A stretch of DNA of 20,569 nt from an uncultured Bacilli bacterium (GTDB taxonomy: Bacteria; Bacillota_I; Bacilli_A; RF39; UBA660). The stretch spans positions 1-20,569 of the forward strand of contig CANRPZ010000013.1 in NCBI GenBank assembly GCA_947632625.1, given 5' to 3'. Made by a program: the position numbers and the translations under genes. This document shows positions 14,757 through 20,569 of the stretch, piece after piece. The stretch's first letter is position 1. Each line of letters opens with the position of its first letter. Below the pieces are notes generated by a model. The model did not search any database and was not told the origin of the DNA. It saw only the letters and a list, made by a program, of their open reading frames with translations.

Positions 14757-15395
14757 TCAATCTTTATATTTAGCATCGACATAATATATTGGTCGATGTT
14801 CCTTATAATACTGCATCTCAAAATCCGTCATAACATTATAGATATTTCTTTCATCATGATGTAAATCCAAACTCACCTTATCAAAAGTATACCAAAACTC
14901 ACTTAAATTTTCAAGGGAACTGGCAAATAGAATTTTATTGTCGGTTTTCAAAATAATATGTTTATTTTTCTTGAAAATCCGATCGTAAATTTTTAAGTAA
15001 TTCAAAGAGGTAAAACGTTTTTTTTCATCTTGTTTTTTTGGCCATGGTTCGGAAAAAGTTAAATAAATTGTATCGATTTCTTTAGAAAAATAATTAGCTA
15101 AATTATTAGCGTCTTGGCATAAAATTTTTAAATTCGGTAATTTTTGTAAACCAATATTTTTAATAGCTGTAGCCGTTTGGGAAGGATCAATTTCTAAACC
15201 AATAAAATTTTGATGGGGATTTAATTTTGCCATTTCAATTAAAAAATGTCCTCTTCCCATACCAAGTTCTAAACAAATGGGATTGTTATTTTTAAAAACA
15301 CTTGACCAATTCTTTTTATACTTTTCAGGATTTTGAATAACATAAGGGCTATCTTCTATGGTTTTATTTGCTCCTTTTACAACATTATAACGCAT
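14757..15395 (-). CDS. trmB: tRNA (guanine-N7-)-methyltransferase TrmB
   Basis: 212 residues from the ATG at 15395, preceded by AAGGTG with a 9-base spacing; a GTG at 15407 lies within that site. It is a Rossmann-type SAM methyltransferase making m7G46 in tRNA. Evidence: the SAM-binding motif LELGMGRGHF (about 43-52), LEIDPSQT, the TrmB signature FSEPWPKK (114-121; commonly FSDPWPK), followed by KKRFTS and, near the C-terminus, the TDFEMQYY segment that matches the family's TD-x-E-x-Y/F active-site motif. Length is normal. It follows the rplS terminator and has its own candidate promoter. Confidence 0.96.
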   Translation of the reverse strand: MRYNVVKGANKTIEDSPYVIQNPEKYKKNWSSVFKNNNPICLELGMGRGHFLIEMAKLNPHQNFIGLEIDPSQTATAIKNIGLQKLPNLKILCQDANNLANYFSKEIDTIYLTFSEPWPKKQDEKKRFTSLNYLKIYDRIFKKNKHIILKTDNKILFASSLENLSEFWYTFDKVSLDLHHDERNIYNVMTDFEMQYYKEHRPIYYVDAKYKD

Positions 15396-15420
15396 TTTAT
15401 AAAACACCTTCTTTTTATCA

Positions 15421-15449
15421 ATTTTAACAAACGAAAAAGAAAAAGTCTA
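15421..15449 (-). promoter_or_regulatory. Candidate trmB promoter inside the rplS terminator tract
   Basis: Minus strand: -35 TAGACT (15444-15449), 17-bp spacer, -10 TAAAAT (15421-15426). The match is moderate; it begins two bases downstream of the terminator's T tract (15451-15458). Confidence 0.5.
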
Positions 15450-15450
15450 T

Positions 15451-15482
15451 AAAAAGAAAAAGAAGCTTTATTTTGCTTCTTT
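15451..15482 (-). terminator. Intrinsic terminator of rplS
   Basis: An 8-bp perfect stem AAAGAAGC/GCTTCTTT (15475-15482 with 15459-15466), 8-base loop containing the rplS stop codon, then a T-rich tract on the minus strand. Confidence 0.85.
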
Positions 15483-15827
15483 AACACTATTTCTTTCCTT
15501 AACTTTGTATTCTTTACGCATATTTTTAATAAAGTTAAGTTTGGCACGACGAACCATACCTTTTTTAACAACTGTAATTTTATCAATTGTTGGGGCATTC
15601 ACTGGGAATACTCTTACCACTCCTACGCTGCCAGATTTCTTACGAACTGAAAAAGTTTCAGATACCCCGCTACCCTTTTTAGCAATTACAATTCCTTCAA
15701 AGGCTTGGATTCTTTCTTTTTTTCCTTCTTTTACCCAAACATCGACTCTTACTGTATCTCCAACACGGAATTCAGGAATGTTTGGTTTCATATGCTTTTC
15801 GTTAATTCTATCGACTAAATTAGCCAT
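15468..15827 (-). CDS. rplS: 50S ribosomal protein L19
   Basis: 119 residues, the normal length of bL19, which sits at the 30S-50S interface. Family hallmarks: the N-terminal PEFRVGDTVRVDV, RIQAFEGIVIAKKGSG, a TFSVRK-type strand, GVVRVFPVNAPTI and the basic KKGMVRRAKL. The last 25 residues are more divergent than usual (KNMRKEYKVKE). AGAAAGGATG precedes the ATG. Unlike the Bacillus rimM-trmD-rplS operon, here an unknown gene separates trmD from rplS, and rplS has its own strong promoter, an 80-base leader and a terminator, making it a single-gene unit. Confidence 0.98.
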   Translation of the reverse strand: MANLVDRINEKHMKPNIPEFRVGDTVRVDVWVKEGKKERIQAFEGIVIAKKGSGVSETFSVRKKSGSVGVVRVFPVNAPTIDKITVVKKGMVRRAKLNFIKNMRKEYKVKERNSVKEAK

Positions 15828-15909
15828 TTTCGTACATCCTTTCTATAAAAAATTTTTCTTTTGCAATCATATTTTCTTTTTAACAGCGGATTACATGCTT
15901 TCAAAAAGC
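15828..15909 (-). ncRNA. Structured rplS 5' leader, possible L19 autoregulatory element
   Basis: The predicted transcript starts near 15909 and has about 82 untranslated bases. Two possible stems: a 5-bp GCTTT/AAAGC hairpin at the extreme 5' end (15905-15909 with 15897-15901) and a 7-bp TGTAATC/GATTGCA stem with one G-U pair (15889-15895 with 15862-15868), followed by a T-rich stretch and the ribosome site. L19 leaders that bind the protein are known in Firmicutes; I could not match the consensus by eye. Confidence 0.4.
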
Positions 15910-15915
15910 GTTTTC

Positions 15916-15944
15916 ATTATACCAAAAAGAAATGGAAATTGCAA
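15916..15944 (-). promoter_or_regulatory. Promoter of rplS
   Basis: Minus strand: -35 TTGCAA (15939-15944), 17-bp spacer with a G doublet before the perfect -10 TATAAT (15916-15921). Confidence 0.83.
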
Positions 15945-15959
15945 ATCTTTTGTGTTTCT

Positions 15960-16409
15960 TTATCTACTGTGTCCTTTTTCCATTTCTTCACTATATTGTT
16001 TTTGTTCGATTAAATTTAATAGAATGATCTTTTCTTTTAGTTTTGATTCTAATACCTTTATTCTTTTTATATATTTTTCTTGCTCTTCTTTTTTAATATA
16101 TTCTTTATATTTACGTTGTATCACATTTTTTTCCTTTGTTAGTTCCGTTAGAGCTAACATAGCTTCTCCTGTTGTTGTATTTTCGCTTTCTAAAATTTTT
16201 AAAATCATGGCGGCAAGTTTTCGAAATGTTTTATCACATTTTTTTACTAAAATAGTATTCGTTAATTCGGGATTGGAAATCGATAGACTACTAATTTCAA
16301 TTAAATCTTTACTTTTAATGTTTGGTTTAAAAACATAGCCTTCATTTTTAAAATTAAATTTTCCTAATTTTTCATTTTTATTTTTCTTTTTAATAACATA
16401 ATAGTTCAT
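15960..16409 (-). CDS. Unknown lysine-rich protein between trmD and rplS
   Basis: 149 residues from the ATG at 16409, with AAGGGTG upstream; a GTG at 16418 lies on that site. Not recognised. The N-terminal half (about 1-70) looks mixed alpha/beta, with VIKKKNKN, a FNFKNEGYVFKPN segment and KLAAMILKILES; the C-terminal half (about 90-149) is a strongly charged helix, probably coiled coil, ending MEKGHSR. There is no signal peptide or membrane segment. It begins 11 bases after the trmD stop, so it belongs to the ygjP-trmH-rimM-trmD operon. A role in RNA or ribosome handling is only an inference from its neighbours. B. subtilis ylqD is also in this neighbourhood, but I see no clear resemblance. 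Confidence 0.75.
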   Translation of the reverse strand: MNYYVIKKKNKNEKLGKFNFKNEGYVFKPNIKSKDLIEISSLSISNPELTNTILVKKCDKTFRKLAAMILKILESENTTTGEAMLALTELTKEKNVIQRKYKEYIKKEEQEKYIKRIKVLESKLKEKIILLNLIEQKQYSEEMEKGHSR

Positions 16410-16420
16410 ATGCTTCACCC

Positions 16421-17083
16421 TTATTTTAATAAATCTTTTCTTTTTTCTTGCGTTTTTTTAAGTTGTTCATTTTTTCGCCATTTTTTAATTTCTTCATGGT
16501 TGCCACTTAACAAAATTTCTGGTACTTTTAGTCCTCGAAATTCTCGAGGTTTGGTATAGGTTGGATAATCTAATAAATTATTTGTAAAAGATTCTTCCGT
16601 ATAAGATTCTTCTTTAATGACGCCATCTAAAAGTCTTATAATACTATCGGATACGGCCATAGCAGGAATTTCTCCACCCGTTAAGATATAGTCTCCAATA
16701 CTAATTTCTTCATCAACAAAGTTATGGATGCGCTCATCAAAGCCTTCATAATGTCCACAAACCAAAATAAGATGTTTTTCATTTTTTAAGGTTCTAGCTT
16801 TTTCTTGATTATATACTTTTCCTTCTGGAGAAAGAAGAATAACTTTTGCATCTTTCGTCTTATAGTGTTCAATTGCCCGAACTAGTGGCTCCACCATTAA
16901 AACCATACCACTACCTCCACCATAAGGTGTATCATCAACTTGACTGTTATTTAATTCTGAAAAATCACGAAAATTAATAATATTGATTTCGACTCGTTTT
17001 TTTTCAATTGCTCTTTTAATAATGGATTCATTTAAAAAGCCCTCAAACATTTTAGGAAAAAGAGTTAAAATATCAATTTTCAT
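16421..17083 (-). CDS. trmD: tRNA (guanine-N1-)-methyltransferase TrmD
   Basis: 220 residues; makes m1G37 in tRNA with a trefoil-knot SAM site, preventing +1 frameshifting. Seen directly: MKIDILTLFPKMFEGF at the N-terminus, VDDTPYGGGSGMVL (about 49-62), LILVCGHYEGFDERI and SIGDYILTGGE, which together build the knot, and a C-terminal helical domain with YTKPREFRGLKVPEILLSGNH. Slightly shorter than E. coli TrmD (255), trimmed at the C-terminus as in many Firmicutes. Its ATG overlaps the rimM stop by 4 bases. Confidence 0.98.
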   Translation of the reverse strand: MKIDILTLFPKMFEGFLNESIIKRAIEKKRVEINIINFRDFSELNNSQVDDTPYGGGSGMVLMVEPLVRAIEHYKTKDAKVILLSPEGKVYNQEKARTLKNEKHLILVCGHYEGFDERIHNFVDEEISIGDYILTGGEIPAMAVSDSIIRLLDGVIKEESYTEESFTNNLLDYPTYTKPREFRGLKVPEILLSGNHEEIKKWRKNEQLKKTQEKRKDLLK

Positions 17084-17574
17084 AACATTAAATCACGTCC
17101 TTTATCCACCAATACTATCCTGTTTTTTAAGTCAACTTGCTTAATAAATGCATCTTGTAGAGGAATATAAAACTTTTTATCTCCCCAAACCAATAACAAG
17201 ATATTGGATTTATTATACACGATTTCTTTAATTTTACCTAATGTTTTTTCATTTTCTACTACACGCATTCCAATTAAATCTTCATATAGGTACTCATTTT
17301 CTTGTAAATGTAAATCGGCTCTTTTGGCATAAACCATTTTTCCTTTATATTTTAAAACATCGTTAATATTCGTATAATTTTTTAGAGTGACCATATCAAA
17401 TTCTTTATGAGGGCGATAGGTGTTTATGATTTCTTCTTCTTTTTCTAGTCCAATATAAAGTTTAAAATCAGGCTTAAAAATTAAATTTTTTCTTTCAAAA
17501 TTAGATAGAATACGCAATTCACCTTTAATGCCATGGGTATTTACAATTTTTCCAATGTATAAGTATTCACGCAT
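17080..17574 (-). CDS. rimM: 16S rRNA processing protein RimM
   Basis: 164 residues. RimM binds ribosomal protein S19 and assists 30S head maturation. The N-terminal beta-barrel begins IGKIVNTHGIKGELRI (about 7-22), the family signature; the C-terminal PRC-barrel (about 95-164) contains LIGMRVVENEKTLGKIKEI and YIPLQDAFIKQVDL. Length is normal. It overlaps trmH upstream by 8 bases and trmD downstream by 4, so all three are translationally coupled. Confidence 0.96.
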   Translation of the reverse strand: MREYLYIGKIVNTHGIKGELRILSNFERKNLIFKPDFKLYIGLEKEEEIINTYRPHKEFDMVTLKNYTNINDVLKYKGKMVYAKRADLHLQENEYLYEDLIGMRVVENEKTLGKIKEIVYNKSNILLLVWGDKKFYIPLQDAFIKQVDLKNRIVLVDKGRDLML

Positions 17575-18286
17575 TTAAATCACTCATTTCATACATTAAA
17601 ATTCCTGCTGCAACACCAGCATTTAAAGATTCGCAATTCTCTTGCATCGGTATTTTAACAAAATCAGTTGCTTGTTTTTTTAATTCTTCCTTTAATCCTT
17701 GTCCTTCATTTCCGATTAATAAAGCAACATTTTCCTTTTTTACAATTCGGCTTATTTTTTTTCCACTTTTTACATCGGTGGCTAGAATTTGATAGTCTTT
17801 TTTAATTTGTTTTAAAAAATCATTTAAATCTATTTTTACAAAATTAATATGAAATAACATTCCTTCAGAAGCACGAATCGTTTTTTCGTTATAAAGATCT
17901 ACGGTATCTAAACTTAAAATTATATCCGTAAAGCCAAAGGCTACGGCGCTACGAATCATGGTCCCTAAATTTCCAGGATCCTGAATAGCATCCAAAACAA
18001 GAAGACGATTTTTAATTTTCTCCTCTTTTAATTTTTCACAAACGGCGATACGTTTTGGAATACTTTTTTGAGAAGAAATTTTTTTCATAATTGCTTCCGT
18101 TACATAAAAGTCTGCATCTACCTCTATACTACTCGATAGAATTTTTTTAACAACACCCTTTTTACTTGCTTCTAAAATTAAGTGCTCCCCTTCAATTAAA
18201 AACAGGCCTTCTTGATCACGATATTTCTTTTCTTTTAATTTGCACCATTCTTTTACATGCGGGTTATTTAATGATTCTATTTTCAT
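17567..18286 (-). CDS. SpoU/TrmH-family RNA 2'-O-methyltransferase
   Basis: 239 residues. An N-terminal substrate-binding domain (about 1-90, beginning IESLNNPHVKEW) is followed by a SpoU trefoil-knot domain with all three motifs: DPGNLGTMIRSA (103-114), LLIGNEGQGL (189-198) and IPMQENCESLNAGVAAGIL (212-230). It probably 2'-O-methylates rRNA or tRNA, as YsgA/RlmB-type enzymes do; the exact nucleotide cannot be told from sequence. In Bacillus the homologous ysgA gene neighbours pheS instead; here it heads the rimM-trmD set. It starts 4 bases after the ygjP-like stop and overlaps rimM by 8. Confidence 0.93.
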   Translation of the reverse strand: MKIESLNNPHVKEWCKLKEKKYRDQEGLFLIEGEHLILEASKKGVVKKILSSSIEVDADFYVTEAIMKKISSQKSIPKRIAVCEKLKEEKIKNRLLVLDAIQDPGNLGTMIRSAVAFGFTDIILSLDTVDLYNEKTIRASEGMLFHINFVKIDLNDFLKQIKKDYQILATDVKSGKKISRIVKKENVALLIGNEGQGLKEELKKQATDFVKIPMQENCESLNAGVAAGILMYEMSDLNA

Positions 18287-18290
18287 ACTT

Positions 18291-18923
18291 TTAACTCCTT
18301 AATCTTTTTCTTGCTTCTTTATATTTAGGATAATATTGTTCAACATGATTCCAAAACCTATTACTATGATTTGGTTCATAAAAATGACACAATTCATGAA
18401 TGATAACGTAATCTAATAAATCCAAATCTTTTTTTAATAATTCTGTATTTAAAGTAATCGTATTACTGCTTCGATTATTCACTCCCCATCTTGTTTTCAT
18501 ATTACGAAATTTTAAAGTAAACTTTGGGATATTTTTAAAATAAGGCAATATACGATTTAACTCGCTAGTAAAAATTCTTTCCGTTTCTTTTTTATAAAAG
18601 CTATCTAACATTTTCTTATTTTTTACAAAAATTAAATCTCCATCAAAAATTGGTGTTTTTATACTTTCAGAATAAACAATCGTGTACTTTTTTCCTAAAT
18701 AGAGAAAAAACTTTTCTTCGTTTTGCATTTTTTTTATACTTTGATACATTTTCATAATTTTTTCTTGATTTTTTTGAATTAAATTTAGAATATCTTTTTC
18801 TCTTACAAAACGATTACAAGTGGCAATTAATTTTCCTTCGTCATTGAAACGAAGATAAATATTTTTATTGTTTTTATACACAATTAAAACATCGATTAAA
18901 TCACCATTAATTTGAATTTGCAT
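18291..18923 (-). CDS. YgjP/WSS1-like zinc metalloprotease (DUF45)
   Basis: 210 residues from the ATG at 18923 with AAGGTGG before it; a GTG at 18932 lies on the ribosome site. The C-terminal half has the YgjP (formerly DUF45) hallmarks: MKTRWGVNN (about 142-150; usually MKTRWGSC), ITLNTELL, the zinc motif VIIHELCHF (His176, Glu177, His180) and a third ligand in PNHSNRFW (His186), then YPKYKEARKRL. Cytoplasmic, presumably a peptidase; the physiological substrate is unknown. It is the first gene of the operon that continues with trmH, rimM and trmD. A weak TTACTA-17-TAAAAT pair precedes it, but I do not list that as a promoter. Confidence 0.9.
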   Translation of the reverse strand: MQIQINGDLIDVLIVYKNNKNIYLRFNDEGKLIATCNRFVREKDILNLIQKNQEKIMKMYQSIKKMQNEEKFFLYLGKKYTIVYSESIKTPIFDGDLIFVKNKKMLDSFYKKETERIFTSELNRILPYFKNIPKFTLKFRNMKTRWGVNNRSSNTITLNTELLKKDLDLLDYVIIHELCHFYEPNHSNRFWNHVEQYYPKYKEARKRLRS

Positions 18924-18994
18924 AAAAACCACCTTGTATTTATTTTACCACGGATATTATAGATTAGTAAATGAAAGAAAAAATTATTGTATTT

Positions 18995-19026
18995 AAAAAA
19001 AGGAATTTTATGATAAATATTCCTTT
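18995..19026 (-). terminator. Terminator of the FGE-fold protein gene
   Basis: An 8-bp stem (19019-19026 with 18999-19006) whose loop can form a further 4-bp helix, followed on the minus strand by a run of Ts (18995-19001). Confidence 0.82.
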
Positions 19027-19042
19027 CAATTTTTATTTGACT

Positions 19043-20569
19043 TTATGGGGTAAGAACAATTCGAAAACCATAATTGTTTATATGCATCCCATTATGGTAA
19101 GCAAATGAAAAAATACCAGCATCCATACCAGAATAAAAATAACCACCTCGTCTAAACCAATTAGAACCTTGAATAAAATATGCTTCATCATTGAAATAAG
19201 AACTTTTATTTTCTGCAAAAGCTCCCATCTCTCCGGTTGCATCTCCTAAAATTCTTCTATTATATTGCTCGTTTGTTCCGGTTATATATAAATCTATATA
19301 TTTTATATCTTCGATATCATTTTTAGATAATCCACTTTGGTTAAATTCCGTATTTTCCAAACTTATTTCTGCAGCGTTAGAAACACTCGTCATTGCTCCC
19401 ATTACATATTCCATTGAGCCACCTGACATATCAAAAATTCCAGTATTATTCAATGTTGTACTAGATTTTTGAGTTCCTGGATAAACATAAGAATAATTAT
19501 TATTCTCATTTGGTGTTGTTTTACTATATTCTTGATAATGACCTTCACTATTAGAAGGAGCATTGATTGCTGAAACTCCTGTAACTTTATAACTACTATT
19601 ATTAATTCTAATTTCTGTACAAGAGTTTATATCACATGTTCCATAAATACTTTGTGTAAGATAGGCTACTGCTCCCCATTCGGTATTCTTCATCATATGA
19701 CTATCCAAATTTCGTTGATAATTATAACTAATACGATACATATTACCCAAATTAATTTCTCTCCAACTATATACATTTGGCTTAATTATAACTTTTGTTA
19801 GTTCAACTATATTTTTATTTGCGCCTTCGGTGGTCCATTTTTCTGTCAATACAACATCATTTTCATTTTCATTTTGATTGTATCCAGTTTCAAACTTGCC
19901 TACCCACATGCCTTTACTACCATTAAATGCTGTGAAAGCTGGGTGCGTCATCCATTTTCCTTCTTGGCATTTTCCATCTTCTCCACTTACATTTGGAGTT
20001 TTACATTCTTGCTTGTTTTCGTCATCGATTGTATTCTCTAATCCAAATTTGATTTCTATAGCTTTATTTTGCTTGGTTTCATTTATGGGACCATTTGCAT
20101 TTGTATATTTGCCCATATCAAAGATTTTGTACTTGTATTTTGGTATCCATACAAAATAACTTTCGATGTCACTCTCGGGTATTTGTTCATTATCTTGGTA
20201 ATTATCCCCTGTTTTATCTCCAGCAAGGATTATAGCATTTGCCCATTCTTGTTTCTCATAACTATACCATGGTTTGTTTATGTCTGCTTTTCTTACTGTT
20301 CCTTCATTATCTATTGTTACTGGTATTAAATCTCCTTTTAATTCTGGATATGCTCCATTTAATATACTTTCTTTATAATAAGTACGAAAATCTGGTACTA
20401 TTCCTTTTAATACATTAAAGGATTTTTCTTCTTTATACAATGCAAAAGTTTGGTATAGTTTTATACCGCCGATGATTAATAGAAATAATAGTATTGTTCC
20501 AATTAAAATTTTCTTTTGCTTGGTATTTTTCTTATACCTTTGTAGCTCCGTTGGTTTGTTATTTCTATT
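19043..20569 (-). CDS. Membrane-anchored FGE-sulfatase-fold surface protein (5' end outside window)
   Basis: The frame is open to the last base of the window: the 43 codons above the TTG at 20440 contain no ATG, GTG or TTG, so the true start lies beyond 20569. The visible 508 residues begin with a Lys/Asn-rich stretch, then one hydrophobic helix (visible residues about 21-36) followed by KLYQTFALYKEEKSF, then a large extracytoplasmic domain. The C-terminal 250 residues fit the FGE-sulfatase/SUMF1 fold: GGSMEYVMG in place of WEWV, FIQGSNWFRRGGYF, and the closing NNYGFRIVLTP. The catalytic cysteine pair of true formylglycine-generating enzymes is not visible, so a binding or structural role at the surface is more likely. 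Four cysteines in pairs (ECK...GKC and GTC...SC) may form disulfides. A pseudopilin-like N-terminus is possible but the cleavage site is not in view. Confidence 0.8.
   Translation of the reverse strand, partial: NRNNKPTELQRYKKNTKQKKILIGTILLFLLIIGGIKLYQTFALYKEEKSFNVLKGIVPDFRTYYKESILNGAYPELKGDLIPVTIDNEGTVRKADINKPWYSYEKQEWANAIILAGDKTGDNYQDNEQIPESDIESYFVWIPKYKYKIFDMGKYTNANGPINETKQNKAIEIKFGLENTIDDENKQECKTPNVSGEDGKCQEGKWMTHPAFTAFNGSKGMWVGKFETGYNQNENENDVVLTEKWTTEGANKNIVELTKVIIKPNVYSWREINLGNMYRISYNYQRNLDSHMMKNTEWGAVAYLTQSIYGTCDINSCTEIRINNSSYKVTGVSAINAPSNSEGHYQEYSKTTPNENNNYSYVYPGTQKSSTTLNNTGIFDMSGGSMEYVMGAMTSVSNAAEISLENTEFNQSGLSKNDIEDIKYIDLYITGTNEQYNRRILGDATGEMGAFAENKSSYFNDEAYFIQGSNWFRRGGYFYSGMDAGIFSFAYHNGMHINNYGFRIVLTP

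Noticed and set aside
15810..15868. A 16-codon frame in the rplS leader overlapping the rplS start
   Set aside because: Its ATG is preceded only by an A-rich tract, and the peptide has no attenuator-like codon run. Probably chance.
15505..16338. A 277-codon open frame on the plus strand
   Set aside because: It lies opposite rplS and the unknown gene, crosses the rplS promoter and leader, and has no ribosome site or recognisable domain.
19043..20440. Start of the FGE-fold gene at TTG 20440
   Set aside because: The frame stays open to the window edge through a membrane helix, and the TTG falls right after it without a ribosome site.

Overview
The window is strongly AT-rich with tightly packed genes, nearly all on the minus strand, and uses the standard bacterial code: TGG encodes Trp and TGA is a working stop, for example in trmB. 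Ribosome binding sites (AGGTG, GGGAGG), sigma-A-type promoters with 16-17 bp spacers, a rimM-trmD-rplS neighbourhood, a VanY-type carboxypeptidase and a secretin-free Tad pilus locus together point to a walled, monoderm, low-GC Bacillota. An uncultured gut lineage of class Bacilli is my best guess; the genus cannot be named from the sequence alone.

Layout, left to right (transcription mostly right to left). (1) 198-3027: two tandem paralogous genes encode proteins built from 14 and 12 copies of a 28-residue helical repeat. Each has its own nearly identical promoter and terminator. (2) 3165-6275: a 1036-residue sigma-70 factor whose complete sigma-A-like core is followed by about 610 extra residues that look like several further region-4-like helix-turn-helix modules. 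(3) 6349-11183: a Tad (Flp-type) pilus operon, flp - tadE - tadE/F-like - tadZ - tadA - tadB - tadC, bounded by a strong promoter and a terminator, with a possible second promoter after flp. (4) 11262-12377: a membrane-anchored Ig-like plus VanY D,D-carboxypeptidase, and divergent from it a DUF192 gene, the only plus-strand gene. (5) 12821-18923: translation and ribosome-assembly genes, read as ygjP-like protease - trmH/spoU - rimM - trmD - unknown gene, then rplS from its own promoter and leader, then trmB - unknown gene, then obg. (6) 19043-20569: an FGE-sulfatase-fold surface protein whose 5' end runs off the window.

The parts with least precedent are the sigma factor with its chain of extra DNA-binding-like modules and the twin repeat genes beside it, which are visibly expanding and recombining. 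No intergenic gap exceeds 300 bases. No tRNA, CRISPR array, insertion sequence or origin was found. Many start codons were moved to internal ATG or TTG codons because the Shine-Dalgarno sequence sits there.
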